Assembly (NCBI RefSeq): GCF_000241055.1
Contig: NZ_CM001398.1
Location: forward strand, 1 to 64,000
Direction of reading: 5' to 3'
DNA from: Oenococcus kitaharae DSM 17330
Lineage (GTDB): Bacteria; Bacillota; Bacilli; Lactobacillales; Lactobacillaceae
DNA: 64,000 nucleotides
The notes below the pieces were generated by a model. It saw only the letters and a program-made list of their open reading frames with translations, was not told the DNA's origin and searched no databases. Positions 16,848-26,609 of this stretch are shown one piece after another. Position 1 is the stretch's first letter; every line of letters begins with the position of its first letter. The translations under genes were made by a program, and so were the position numbers.

Positions 16848-19513
16848 GACTTATGCCTCCTCTTAATCCGGAATAGATATAGGCCGCTGGCTGCCAAAGC
16901 AGTCAGAATAAAGGAAAGCGAGATGACGGCATATTTTTCCGTTCCAGACCCGCCCGTTGCCGGGAAGACGTTTTTCACAGAATTTTTAACCGTCAAAGCG
17001 ATTTTGTTATTGCCGTTAGCTTCTAATGAGGAAGTCCAGCCGTCACTATTTGTCACTGTGACAGTACCGTCAGCAGCAATTGTGACCGTAATGGTCTTAT
17101 TGAAAGGCATATAACCGTTAGGGGCTTGCGTCTCTGTCAATGTATATGTGCCAACCGGAAGGCCATTGAAGGTAAACGTTGCTGTCGCACCACTCTCTTG
17201 AGCGTTAATAACGTTGCCATTGGCGTCTTTTAACGTGAATTGTGCACCAGTAAGCGGTTTGCCAGTCGTCTGATCGATCTTATTAACTACCAGATCAAAG
17301 GCTTTAAGCGCGTCATACTTTGCCAGCACAATCACCGGTGCGCCGAGAGCAGTCTTCTTAAGGTAGAAATTGTCGACACCCGGCAACGCCGCAGACGTGA
17401 TTTCTTGATTACTTGCATTAAAGAATTTTCCTTGATCATCAACACGGAAATTAAAGGCCGTTGTCTCTAAAGCGTATCCGTCCGGGGCTTTGCTTTCCCG
17501 GATTTGATAATAGCCCGGCGTAATTTTCGTGTTTGCTGATTGATTGCCGTTAATCGTAATCGGGCTGAAGGTTGGATCAACAGCTGCCCAATTAGCGTTG
17601 TACTTCGTGATCACAAATTGCGATCCTGCCAAAGGAGCTTGGTTGTTGCGGCTGTATTTTTCAGCGTTCACGCCAAGTTCGCTATTTGTGATTGTAAAGA
17701 CACCATTATTATTGGCAATATTGGAAACAAATCCCGTCACTGCATCTTCGGACACGACCGTGTAGACAAAATTCTGTCCTAAATTGTTGAACTTAGGCAG
17801 ATAAACCGTGTTCACGCCGCTTTGCAGCTGTGTGAAACTTTTTGTCCAGTTATCAGACTGAGCCAATGTCCCTTTAGCCTGCTGCCAAGCTGTTGGTGAT
17901 GTGGTCGTCGCACGATTCACAGTAAAGGCAATCGACGATGGTAATGAGCTGGCAGATGTCAGCAGATTCCAAAGCTTGTTGACCTGTATCGAGACACCGG
18001 GGGCTTTTGCCGAAGGGATCGCGAAGTCAACTTGGTTCGTCGGATTTGCACCGTTAGGTGTTAACAAAGTCCGGCCGTTGGTCTGATACCAGTGATCAGG
18101 CTGGAAAGCCGCATCTTCGGTATTGATACGAACCTGATAGTGAATCTGAACTTCCTGGTTTAGGCCAATATTCAGATTTGTCGCCTGCAGACTGCCGCCT
18201 GAAATCACAGCTGTCGGCAAGTTTGCAGTTGGAATCGCAACACTTCCCACACTTGTAACGGACAAAGTAGTCGGATTTGCGTATAGGTACTGGCTACCAA
18301 GTGAGTCACTGATTGAACCGTTCACAATCGTATTGAAACTTTGAATCACATTTTGAGCTTGGCTATTCAAATAGGTCGTTACAGCAGCAGGTGTGCCCGC
18401 CGCTTGGTACATCGGGCCACTCGCATCCGAGGATGCAATCGCCTGCATACGGGTCGTGATCTGAGCAGAAGTTAGATAGCTATTGCTAGCTAATTGAATA
18501 CCCAAAACGTGAATTTCAGCCAAGATCGGGCTGCTTTTGGCCAGTATAGCCTCGCCAATCGTACCCGCCCAAGTATCATTGATCGGGATGGTATTAACTG
18601 TATACGGACTGTTTAATTGCGAGGTGGCTGTGTTTGCACTATCCGTCGCGTTTGGTGCACTCGGATCCCTAAACTGAGTCCCGTAAGGTAAATTAGTACC
18701 AGCCGTTCTGGCAGCCTGAGTGACATGGTAAGACATATTTGGAATACCATCGGTCAAAAGGATCATCATCTTTTTGTTGCCGCTGACATCACTCTGCAGC
18801 ATTTGGGCACCATTTCTGATACCTAATTGTGTAAAGGTCGTACCATTAGGCGAGGTCGCAAGAGCGGTATTAATATTAGCCTGGTTGGCATTGATGCTGG
18901 CCATTGAAACTGTGGTTCGAATCACATTTGAATAACCGACCAAACCGACGTTAACGTAGCCGCCATAACCTTGGTTTTGAACCGCAGTCATGAAGTCTCT
19001 AATACCGTTTCGAACAGCTGTAGCCTTTGACCCGCTATCACCCAAACTGCCCATGGAACCGGACATATCGACGACAAAGACGATATCAATTGGCGTAATA
19101 TTCTGCTGTTGATTGCCTCTGACATTCAGATAGATATCAAACAAACCTGGCGTTGCTGTCTGCCTAGCGTACTTACGGATCGCAAAATCCGGATTAGCCG
19201 CGTTGCTGCCGTACTTGATATAGGAATTAGTCTTATTGGCAGGATCGCCATTCCAAGATGTCACCCCGTCCCAAGCACCAGCTGTACCGCCTTGGTGGTT
19301 AACAACATCCGTCTGCCCAGGGATGCTCCAGCTGTTTGCCGAAGCCGGCCGTGTACCACTAGCATCGGTCTGATAGTTCGGTGCGATATTTGTATAGGTA
19401 GTCCCGGCAGCCTGTGCAGATCGATTTGATTGCAGCAAACCAGTCATTGGCAGGAAGATTGACAAAAGCAAAACCAGCAGTGAAAAAATGGTTAAATTTT
19501 TTGTCTTTTTCAA
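16844..19513 (-). CDS. Tip pilin/adhesin with von Willebrand A domain
   Basis: 889 residues from TTG 19513 (AAAGGAAC about 11 bases upstream; the frame is open further to 19549 but without a ribosome site). After a signal peptide comes a ~130-residue region, then a VWA domain with the metal-binding motif DMSGSMG, then Cna-B/SpaA domains with E-box-like YQIRESKAPDGYAL and YTLTETQAPNGYMP, and the sorting signal FPATGGSG, membrane helix and RIKRRHKS tail. This is the SpaC/EbpA-type tip adhesin plan that binds host or plant matrix. It is the first gene of the five-gene pilus operon. FPATG departs from LPxTG in the first residue, as seen in some pilins. Confidence 0.9.
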   Translation of the reverse strand: MKKTKNLTIFSLLVLLLSIFLPMTGLLQSNRSAQAAGTTYTNIAPNYQTDASGTRPASANSWSIPGQTDVVNHQGGTAGAWDGVTSWNGDPANKTNSYIKYGSNAANPDFAIRKYARQTATPGLFDIYLNVRGNQQQNITPIDIVFVVDMSGSMGSLGDSGSKATAVRNGIRDFMTAVQNQGYGGYVNVGLVGYSNVIRTTVSMASINANQANINTALATSPNGTTFTQLGIRNGAQMLQSDVSGNKKMMILLTDGIPNMSYHVTQAARTAGTNLPYGTQFRDPSAPNATDSANTATSQLNSPYTVNTIPINDTWAGTIGEAILAKSSPILAEIHVLGIQLASNSYLTSAQITTRMQAIASSDASGPMYQAAGTPAAVTTYLNSQAQNVIQSFNTIVNGSISDSLGSQYLYANPTTLSVTSVGSVAIPTANLPTAVISGGSLQATNLNIGLNQEVQIHYQVRINTEDAAFQPDHWYQTNGRTLLTPNGANPTNQVDFAIPSAKAPGVSIQVNKLWNLLTSASSLPSSIAFTVNRATTTSPTAWQQAKGTLAQSDNWTKSFTQLQSGVNTVYLPKFNNLGQNFVYTVVSEDAVTGFVSNIANNNGVFTITNSELGVNAEKYSRNNQAPLAGSQFVITKYNANWAAVDPTFSPITINGNQSANTKITPGYYQIRESKAPDGYALETTAFNFRVDDQGKFFNASNQEITSAALPGVDNFYLKKTALGAPVIVLAKYDALKAFDLVVNKIDQTTGKPLTGAQFTLKDANGNVINAQESGATATFTFNGLPVGTYTLTETQAPNGYMPFNKTITVTIAADGTVTVTNSDGWTSSLEANGNNKIALTVKNSVKNVFPATGGSGTEKYAVISLSFILTALAASGLYLFRIKRRHKS

Positions 19514-19692
19514 GTCATCATTGTTCCTTTCTTCATAAAACACGACCAAGAGAACTTATACGCAATTTCCACCATGGCTCAAAATGATCGTGGTTTATGA
19601 TTGTTTTCCTCTTAAGATGTATACGAAGAAGGACAAAGTGATTTCTCAAAAACCTAGACTGAGAATACCTGTCCGCGTTACATATACCATAA

Positions 19693-19710
19693 ATTGTAAG
19701 CGCTTACAAT
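19693..19710. promoter_or_regulatory. Perfect palindromic cre-like site between pilus and EET operons
   Basis: ATTGTAAGCGCTTACAAT is an 18-base perfect palindrome of the CcpA box type. It lies 180 bases before the tip pilin start and 264 before the ApbE gene, in a 460-base divergent gap that holds no gene, so it could govern both directions. Confidence 0.75.
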
Positions 19711-19973
19711 ACTTGTTAGAGTATATTGTGCGGAAGATTGTGAATTATGAATAATACTTTGAAAACTATCTGTTTATCTGCGTGCTGAACTGTCAATAAC
19801 TTGGGCAGGTCATCTGCTTGCTCGACTTTTCAAATACCAAGTCAAAGACCTTCATGTGTAAAAAAAGCGTACAATATTCTTGTGAATTAAAATACAATAT
19901 TTCCCATCGTGATTACGATCGGCTGCTTAAGGGAGACAGCCAGCAATCAGTGAGACAGTAGAGAGCGAATCAT

Positions 19974-21050
19974 ATGAAGAAGAAAATTTGGTTTTTGTTA
20001 ATCATATTGGTACTTGTTTCGGCGAGTGTTTTCATCTATTTTTCTGCGAATGGCAAAGAAAAACAAAGCGTGCAATATACGGACGTGCCCTACCAAAAAA
20101 ACGCGTTTCTCATGGGCACCATTTGTACCCTGACCATTTATGACAAAGGCAAAGAATCTGTCTTAAATAAAGGTATCAATACAATCCGTCATTTTGACCA
20201 AGAAGCGACTTTGACTCGGTCTGGTTCTGTCCTAGATGCAATTAATGCTAACGCCGGTATCAAGCCGGTTAAAATCCCGGCTGATTTTTGGGAACTGATC
20301 GAAAAAGCCATGTATTTCTCAAAAAATTCCAATGACAGCTTTGATATGGCTATCGGCGCCGTGACGAATTTATGGCAAATTGGGCTTCCTGGTGCACGTG
20401 TGCCGGCTCCATCCGAGATTAAAGCAGCTTTGCCCCTACTCGATTACCATGATGTGATTTTAAACAAGCAGCAGCACACAGTCTATTTAACACGTAAAGG
20501 CATGCGCCTTGATTTCGGCGGCATCGCTAAAGGCTATATTGCCGACAAAGTGAAACAAACTTTCTTAAAGAACCACGTCACAAGCGCCATTATCAGCCTC
20601 GGCGGCAACATTTACGTGATTGGCCAGAGTCATCCAGCTTCCGGCACACGCGATTGGAATGTCGGTATCCAAAATCCGAATCAGTCGCGCGGTTCCAGTA
20701 TCGGCTTTGTGCGCGAATCCAACATGTCGATCGTGACAGCCGGCACTTATGAGCAGTATCTAATAGCAAACGGCCATAAATATATTTACCTAATGGATCC
20801 GAAAACCGGCTACCCTTACGAAAATAATCTGATCTCCGCCACGATCGTCTCAAAAGAATCCGTTGACGGCGACGCCTTATCGAATGCCGCTTTTGACAAG
20901 GGACTGAAAAAGGGCCTAGCTTACATGAACCATAAAAATAAAGACGGCATTCAAGCCATCTTCATCACAAAAGCGCACAAAGTATTTATCACCAACGGCC
21001 TGAAAAATAACTTCAAATTAACCGACAACAGCTATCATATGGGCAATTAG
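19974..21050 (+). CDS. fmnB: ApbE-family FAD:protein FMN transferase
   Basis: 358 residues with one N-terminal membrane anchor (about 5-26, no lipobox), so the catalytic part is outside. ApbE moves FMN from FAD onto Ser/Thr of exported proteins. Motifs: FLMGTICTLTIYD, DLDFGGIAKGYIAD-type segment (LDFGGIAKGYIADKV), SLGGNIYVIG and SKESVDGDALSNAAF with metal-binding Asp. The likely substrate is the secreted double-FMN protein at 29314-30225. It opens the electron transfer locus; a methyltransferase gene on the other strand separates it from ndh2. The ribosome site is poor. Confidence 0.9.
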   Translation: MKKKIWFLLIILVLVSASVFIYFSANGKEKQSVQYTDVPYQKNAFLMGTICTLTIYDKGKESVLNKGINTIRHFDQEATLTRSGSVLDAINANAGIKPVKIPADFWELIEKAMYFSKNSNDSFDMAIGAVTNLWQIGLPGARVPAPSEIKAALPLLDYHDVILNKQQHTVYLTRKGMRLDFGGIAKGYIADKVKQTFLKNHVTSAIISLGGNIYVIGQSHPASGTRDWNVGIQNPNQSRGSSIGFVRESNMSIVTAGTYEQYLIANGHKYIYLMDPKTGYPYENNLISATIVSKESVDGDALSNAAFDKGLKKGLAYMNHKNKDGIQAIFITKAHKVFITNGLKNNFKLTDNSYHMGN

Positions 21051-21057
21051 AAATCAG

Positions 21058-21666
21058 TTAAAGGCTCAATTCATAATATTGTATCTGAAAAATCAGCCGC
21101 CGTTTTTGGATTTGCCAGCCATTCCGTTGAAACAAAACACTCAGCTCGCTTGGCCGATAAGCTTTGACGTCCCCATCTTCAGAAGTTGCCGCCACATGCC
21201 GATTATAAAAATCATGAAAAATCGGGATATTCACTTCAGCAATGATCAGCCGGCCCTGTTTTTCCAGGCACCTTTTAGCCTCCTGCAAAAAGAGGTCCGG
21301 ATCAGGAAAATGGTGAAAAGAAGCTGAACAAATCACATAATCAAATTCGCCATCTGCAAAAGGCAGTCTCTCAGCTGAAGCACAGACAAAGCGGCCTCTT
21401 GGCAAACGTTTTTTGGCCAGCGCGATCATTTGCGCTGAGATATCAAGACCAGTTGCCTGAATCTTAGCCTGCCTGTTCAATAAAGCCAGCAAACGGCCGT
21501 TGGCACAACCAACATCTAATAACTGCTGGCCATGCTGCAGATGCAGTTCATGATTGATCAGCCGTTTGAAAGGATATGACAAAAGGCCATCAATTGACCA
21601 GTCAAAACGTGCTGCAATTTTGTCGTAATAGGCTTCGCTGAGTTTCTCGTAATTCCTCGCCATCAT
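21058..21666 (-). CDS. SAM-dependent methyltransferase (Methyltransf_11 type)
   Basis: 202 residues, class I fold. The SAM motif LLDVGCANGRLL (about 47-58), the acidic LDIS after strand 2, and ICSASFHHFPDPDLFL (post-motif II) are clear. Its closest general resemblance is to UbiE/MenG-like and small-molecule methyltransferases. It lies on the minus strand inside the electron transfer locus, convergent with ApbE (seven-base gap). It could methylate demethylmenaquinone, which most lactic acid bacteria lack a methylase for, but no quinone-specific residue set can be confirmed by eye. An unrelated small substrate is equally possible. Confidence 0.75.
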   Translation of the reverse strand: MMARNYEKLSEAYYDKIAARFDWSIDGLLSYPFKRLINHELHLQHGQQLLDVGCANGRLLALLNRQAKIQATGLDISAQMIALAKKRLPRGRFVCASAERLPFADGEFDYVICSASFHHFPDPDLFLQEAKRCLEKQGRLIIAEVNIPIFHDFYNRHVAATSEDGDVKAYRPSELSVLFQRNGWQIQKRRLIFQIQYYELSL

Positions 21667-21721
21667 CCTCTAATTCCGGTAATTCTCTATGAAATGTCCA
21701 CAGCCGGACCAATTCAGCTTG

Positions 21722-21737
21722 TGATAAACGCTTTCAT
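21722..21737. promoter_or_regulatory. cre-like site upstream of ndh2 and the methyltransferase gene
   Basis: TGATAAACGCTTTCAT matches the CcpA box. It is in the divergent gap (21667-21909), 173 bases before ndh2. Confidence 0.5.
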
Positions 21738-21909
21738 TGTGGCCTGTCAAACATGTGAAGTCAAGCATGCAAAACACAGAGACAGCCTTGGATTAACTGT
21801 CTCAAATTCAGCAGAATTTCTCTTAGGAAAAGCTAACCCATTGTTCTGAAAAGGCTTACAATTAAGGAGTTAGTTAAGTTTATAACATGACAATTGGGGG
21901 ATTGTTAAA

Positions 21910-23778
21910 ATGACGAAGAGCAATATCGTTATTGTTGGCGGCGGTTTTGGTGGAATTTACGCCGCGAAAAGCCTTGCTAAAAGACTGAAGAAAAATTCCG
22001 ATGTTCACATCACAATCATTGATAAGCACTCATACATGACCTACATGACCGAACTTTACGAGGTTGCCGCTGATCGTGTCGCACCCAGTGCTATTCAATA
22101 TGATCTGCACAACCTGTTCAGCCATCGGAAAAATGTCTCGATCGTGACTGATGAAGTCACAGGCATCGATCGTCAGAAAAAACAAGTAATAGCTAAAAAC
22201 AGCCGTTATGACTATGATTACCTCCTATTGAGCGTCGGATCACAGCCGAATACCTTCGGGACGCCCGGTGTTGACGAATATGGCTACATGCTGGGATCAG
22301 TCGACGAGGCAATTAATTTAAAGCATGCCATTGAAGCTCACATCCGTGCAGGTGCCGCTGAACAGGATCCGGACAAGCGCAAAAGCCTGCTGACGATTTC
22401 AGTGGTCGGGTCCGGTTTTACAGGTATCGAAATGACCGGCGAACTGCTGGACTGGAAAAAAATCCTTGCTAAAGAAAATAAGATCGATCCGTCCGAGATC
22501 AGGCTGGCTTTGATCGAAATGGCACCGACTCTGATGAACATGCTTGACCGCAAAGATGCCGACAAGGGCGAAAAATATCTGGTCAAACACGGCGTAGAGA
22601 TTCTGAAAAACACAGATGTTGTCAGTGTCGGCCAGCACACGATTGATTTTAAAGGCGGAGACAGTTTTCAAACATCGACTTTAATCTGGACTGCCGGTAT
22701 CAAAGCAGCCGATAGTATCAAACAATTCGGCCTGTCACAAGGGCATGCCGGCCGTCTGCTGGTCAACAAACAAGGCCAGTCAGTCGACGATGCCAATATT
22801 TATGCCTTTGGCGATGTCTCTTTGACCGATGCTGACGGCAGCGGCAAAGGCCAGCCGCAGACTGTTCAAGGCGCTGAAGCTGGTGCACATGTCGCAGCTA
22901 AAAATGTTGCCCTGGCTATTTCCGGAGAAGAACCTAATGCCGTCTTTGAAGGCAAATATTCTGGTTTTGTCATCGCAATCAGTTCCAAATACGGCGTTGC
23001 CCACATCGGCAAAAATACACACTTGAGCGGTTTTTGGGCTCAAGCCGTCAAACACATGATTAATTTCATGTACTTTTTCCAGATCACGAATGCTTATTAT
23101 TTCTGGCTCTATTTCCGGCACGAATTCTTTAATACAGCCAACGAGCGCAACCTCTTCCACGGCTATGTCAGCCGTCAAGGCAATGTCCTCTGGTCTGTGC
23201 CGGCCCGGCTCTTTTTAGGCGCCGCTTGGCTCGTCGATGTCTCGCACAAAGTTAGCGGTGAAGGTTCCTGGTTCGTTAACAAGCTGCGCTTAAGCAGTTT
23301 TGATTGGCTGGTCACTAACACGACTTCCGGTGCAACACCTAAATCTGGTGCCGCCGCTGCCACAGCCAAGGCAGCCAAAGCCACTTTTTCCCTTTCTTAT
23401 GAATACGGCCATCAGCCGATGCTGATTTTCCAGCACATGCCAAAATGGTATTACGATGTGACTAAATTCATGATTCCTAACACCAATATGGCTTTCTTCA
23501 TGCAAAAAACCATGACGATTCTAGAATTATTAATTGGCCTAGCCTTGATTGTCGGCCTCTTCACTTGGCTGGCATCGGCTGCTTCGGTCGCATTTGTCGT
23601 CATCTTCTCACTCAGTTCAATGTTTTATTGGACAAACATCTGGATGATCCCCATCGCCATAGCCGCCATGAACGGGTCAGGACGCATCTTCGGCTTGGAT
23701 AAATATGCGATGCCTTGGATAGGCAAACACCTGCGTCATTGGTGGTATGGTAAGGAAAAAGCAATTTACAAGAAGTAA
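21910..23778 (+). CDS. ndh2: Type II NADH dehydrogenase with membrane C-terminus (EET type)
   Basis: 622 residues. The first ~400 form a two-dinucleotide-fold flavoprotein (FAD site IVGGGFGGIYAAKSL, NADH site VVGSGFTGIEMTGEL, second FAD motif IYAFGDVS). The last ~200 add three to four membrane helices of DoxX-like appearance. Respiratory NDH-2 is ~400 residues; this long form is the one found in FLEET loci, where it passes electrons from NADH to a dedicated demethylmenaquinone pool. A GGGGGA site precedes ATG. It heads the block ndh2-eetA-eetB-dmkB-ecfA1-ecfA2-ecfT. Confidence 0.92.
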   Translation: MTKSNIVIVGGGFGGIYAAKSLAKRLKKNSDVHITIIDKHSYMTYMTELYEVAADRVAPSAIQYDLHNLFSHRKNVSIVTDEVTGIDRQKKQVIAKNSRYDYDYLLLSVGSQPNTFGTPGVDEYGYMLGSVDEAINLKHAIEAHIRAGAAEQDPDKRKSLLTISVVGSGFTGIEMTGELLDWKKILAKENKIDPSEIRLALIEMAPTLMNMLDRKDADKGEKYLVKHGVEILKNTDVVSVGQHTIDFKGGDSFQTSTLIWTAGIKAADSIKQFGLSQGHAGRLLVNKQGQSVDDANIYAFGDVSLTDADGSGKGQPQTVQGAEAGAHVAAKNVALAISGEEPNAVFEGKYSGFVIAISSKYGVAHIGKNTHLSGFWAQAVKHMINFMYFFQITNAYYFWLYFRHEFFNTANERNLFHGYVSRQGNVLWSVPARLFLGAAWLVDVSHKVSGEGSWFVNKLRLSSFDWLVTNTTSGATPKSGAAAATAKAAKATFSLSYEYGHQPMLIFQHMPKWYYDVTKFMIPNTNMAFFMQKTMTILELLIGLALIVGLFTWLASAASVAFVVIFSLSSMFYWTNIWMIPIAIAAMNGSGRIFGLDKYAMPWIGKHLRHWWYGKEKAIYKK

Positions 23779-23793
23779 GTTGAAGGCAAAAAA

Positions 23794-24237
23794 ATGAAGC
23801 ACGCATTTCAAGCAGATCAGACGAAAAAATATCTGCACATGATCAAACCACTGGACCTGATCATCGTTGTCTTCTTGATTTTTGCTTCATTTATCCCGGT
23901 AGGCATCTTTTCCTATCAAGAAGGCATCAAACAATCAGCCGGCGCACAGGAAGTTCTCACAGCGGTTGTCACTCACAAAGGGCAGGTTGTGCGAAAAATC
24001 CGTTTAACCGGACATCGCGGCGTGACTAAATACCGTTTTACGAATGGGAAAGCCTATGATGTCATCGTGGCGACTGGCAATGAAGTCCGAGTGATCGAAG
24101 CAAACTGCCCCGATCAGATCTGTGTCCACCATGCACCGATCGATCAAGCCGGCCAGTCAATCGTCTGCCTGCCGCATAAATTAATCATCGAAGTCAAATC
24201 CGGCAGTGGACGGACTTTCGGAGGCATTGTCAATTGA
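23794..24237 (+). CDS. eetA: EetA, NusG domain II membrane protein
   Basis: 147 residues: one membrane helix (about 22-44) and an extracytoplasmic NusG-II domain with the pattern NCPDQICVHHAPIDQAG and IVCLPHKLIIEV, typical of the family found beside Gx-transporter genes. In Listeria EetA is needed for extracellular electron transfer and is thought to carry electrons across the membrane with EetB; the exact chemistry is unsettled. It overlaps eetB. Confidence 0.88.
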   Translation: MKHAFQADQTKKYLHMIKPLDLIIVVFLIFASFIPVGIFSYQEGIKQSAGAQEVLTAVVTHKGQVVRKIRLTGHRGVTKYRFTNGKAYDVIVATGNEVRVIEANCPDQICVHHAPIDQAGQSIVCLPHKLIIEVKSGSGRTFGGIVN

Positions 24238-24791
24238 GCGGCTACTCCGAAAAAACCAAAGAATATGTCTATATCGCACTGCTTTGCGCTCAAGGCGTGA
24301 TTATTGGCTTGGTCGAACGGACAATCCCCTTTCCCTTTGCTTTTGCACCAGGTGCCAAATTAGGCTTGGCCAATATCATCACGATCGTCTCGATTTATAC
24401 GATGCCCGTCTCTGAAAGTTTTCTGCTGATGGCCATGCGCCTCGTTTTAACAACGCTGCTGGGCGGTACGATGTCGACTTTTATGTATTCAGTGATCGGA
24501 TCAACGCTGGCTTGGCTGACAATGCTCTTAATGAAACAACTCGGCGACCACCATATTTCGATGATCGGCATTTCAGCAGTCGGCGGGATCATGTTTAACG
24601 TCGGTCAACTAAGCGTCGCCAGTTGGATTGCAGGCTCTTGGACCGTCATGCTGTATATGCCGATTTTGTCCTTTCTCGGGATTTTCGCAGGCGTCGCGGT
24701 CGGTATTGCAGCCAATTTTCTGTTTGAACATGTACGGACTTTGTCGCGATTGCGCTTTGAATATGCAGCCGCAACAGAAAGGACTGATTAA
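24234..24791 (+). CDS. eetB: EetB, Gx transporter-family membrane protein
   Basis: 185 residues with five to six membrane helices. The family is often named heptaprenyl diphosphate synthase component I because of its genetic neighbours, but it resembles ECF substrate-binding S proteins. Here it carries the family segments IALLCAQGVIIGLVER and GAKLGLANIITI. It starts with TTG overlapping the eetA stop. Together with EetA it forms the membrane part of flavin-based electron export. Confidence 0.88.
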   Translation: MSGYSEKTKEYVYIALLCAQGVIIGLVERTIPFPFAFAPGAKLGLANIITIVSIYTMPVSESFLLMAMRLVLTTLLGGTMSTFMYSVIGSTLAWLTMLLMKQLGDHHISMIGISAVGGIMFNVGQLSVASWIAGSWTVMLYMPILSFLGIFAGVAVGIAANFLFEHVRTLSRLRFEYAAATERTD

Positions 24792-24796
24792 AAGGC

Positions 24797-25774
24797 ATGA
24801 AAATAAATCCCATCTGGAACAAATACCCGCTGATCAAGCCGGAATTAGAATCAACCATGGCTTTGATGGAAAACAACATTCAGACAGACAATAAGCCCGT
24901 CTCCAAAGCCATTGTCAGCATGATGGACAGCGGCGGCAAACTGCTGCGGCCAGCCTACCTGCTGCTCTTTTCTATGTTTCAAAAAGCCGACCGCCAAAAA
25001 ATGATTGCTTTAGCGGCAGCCGTTGAGACATTGCACATGGCAACACTGATTCACGATGATGTCGTTGACCAATCGCCGACTCGCCGCGGGCAGTCTTCGA
25101 TTCAGGCACAATTTGGACAAAGCACAGCTGTTTATTCAGGCGATTATTTATTTGTCGTCTGTTTTAATCTGCTCGCCGACCACGCCAGCGATTTCAAAGG
25201 CATTCAGCAATATGGCCAGTGGATGGGAAGCATTTTAAACGGCGAAATGGTTCAAATGGCCGAGCGTTATGATACGAATATTTCCATCGATCAATACTTA
25301 AAGCAGATCTCCGGCAAGACGGGCCAGCTGTTTTCCCTATCCGCTTTTCTCGGTGCTTATGAGGGCGGCGGTGATGCCCAGTTTGCCCAATTAGCCGGCA
25401 AAATCGGCTTGAATATCGGCATGTCTTTTCAGCTGATGGATGACATTTTAGACTACACAGACAGCAGCAGCCAATTAGGCAAACCAGTTCACAGCGACGT
25501 CCGTCAAGGCGTCTATTCAGCCCCGCTGATCTTGGCGATGCAGCAGCAGCGCGACTATTTTCTGCCTTTATTAGCCAAAAAAAATCGCATGAGCGACGCT
25601 GATACCGAGCAAGTCGTGAGCGGCGTGATGGCCTTTGGCGGCATTCAAGCAGCTAAAGCCTATGTGCGACAATACACACAAACTGCTTTAAAACAAATCG
25701 ACTGCCTGCCGGATAAACCCGCCAAAAAAATTCTCATCAGTTTGACAAAAGACCTGCTGGATCGTCAGGCCTGA
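24797..25774 (+). CDS. dmkB: Polyprenyl diphosphate synthase for the EET quinone
   Basis: 325 residues, trans-isoprenyl diphosphate synthase fold. The two Asp-rich motifs are HDDVVD (about residues 81-86) and MDDILDYTD (about 217-225); GGKLLRPAYLLL is the family start motif. It makes the long isoprenoid tail attached by the UbiA enzyme at 28237. The first Asp motif is DDVVD, as in long-chain synthases. It is in one operon with eetB (five-base gap) and ecfA1 (one-base gap). Confidence 0.9.
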   Translation: MKINPIWNKYPLIKPELESTMALMENNIQTDNKPVSKAIVSMMDSGGKLLRPAYLLLFSMFQKADRQKMIALAAAVETLHMATLIHDDVVDQSPTRRGQSSIQAQFGQSTAVYSGDYLFVVCFNLLADHASDFKGIQQYGQWMGSILNGEMVQMAERYDTNISIDQYLKQISGKTGQLFSLSAFLGAYEGGGDAQFAQLAGKIGLNIGMSFQLMDDILDYTDSSSQLGKPVHSDVRQGVYSAPLILAMQQQRDYFLPLLAKKNRMSDADTEQVVSGVMAFGGIQAAKAYVRQYTQTALKQIDCLPDKPAKKILISLTKDLLDRQA

Positions 25775-25775
25775 C

Positions 25776-26609
25776 ATGTCGATGATCGAGACAGAAAATT
25801 TAAGTTTCAAATATCCTGAGGCTGCAGAAAAAAGTGTCGACCAGGTCAGTTTTACAGTCGAGGCTGGCCAGTGGCTGACAATTGTCGGGAAAAACGGATC
25901 TGGTAAAAGCACCCTGATTTTTCTATTGGACGGCCTGTTAAAAGCTGACAGCGGCCGGATTTTAATTGACGGCCAAATTTTGTCGCAAGCAAACCTGTGG
26001 GATATCCGCAAGAAAATCGGTATCGTTTTTCAAAATCCTGATAATCAATTTGTCGCCGGTAGTGTCATCGAGGACGTGGCTTTTGGCATGGAAAATTTAC
26101 AAGTGCCGCGCGATCAAATGCTGGCGCGCGCTTATGCTGCTTTAAAGACTGTCGATATGGCAGAATTTGCTGACAAACAGCCGGCACTGCTTTCCGGCGG
26201 TCAAAAACAGCGTGTTGCGATCGCGGGTATATTAGCCATTCAGCCCAAAATTTTGATTCTCGATGAAGCCACGAGTATGCTTGACCCGGACGGCCGCGAT
26301 GAAGTCTGGCAGACGATTCGAAAATTACGCGCGCAAAAACAGCTGACAATTATTTCCATCAGCCATGATTTAAATGAGTTGGCCTTGTCCGATCGCGTTT
26401 TGCTGATGAACCAAGGCAGAATTGCGGCCGATACTAGCGCTGACCAGCTGCTTTCAACACCGGACCTGCTGACCGAAAACAACCTCTCGCTGCCCTTTTT
26501 ACAGCAGCTGCAGGCGGATTTGCACAGGCAGGGCGTGAAAATTCCGAAAACATATCATCAAACAAAGGAGCTGATTGAATTTCTATGGCAGTCGCATTCG
26601 ACAATGTAA
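25776..26609 (+). CDS. ecfA1: ECF transporter ATPase A1
   Basis: 277 residues. Walker A GKNGSGKST, Q-loop FQNPDNQFV, signature LSGGQKQRVAIAG and Walker B ILILDEATSMLDP are all intact; DEATSMLDP is typical of EcfA1. It pairs with EcfA2 and EcfT to energise vitamin or flavin movement. It overlaps ecfA2 by 25 bases. Confidence 0.92.
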   Translation: MSMIETENLSFKYPEAAEKSVDQVSFTVEAGQWLTIVGKNGSGKSTLIFLLDGLLKADSGRILIDGQILSQANLWDIRKKIGIVFQNPDNQFVAGSVIEDVAFGMENLQVPRDQMLARAYAALKTVDMAEFADKQPALLSGGQKQRVAIAGILAIQPKILILDEATSMLDPDGRDEVWQTIRKLRAQKQLTIISISHDLNELALSDRVLLMNQGRIAADTSADQLLSTPDLLTENNLSLPFLQQLQADLHRQGVKIPKTYHQTKELIEFLWQSHSTM

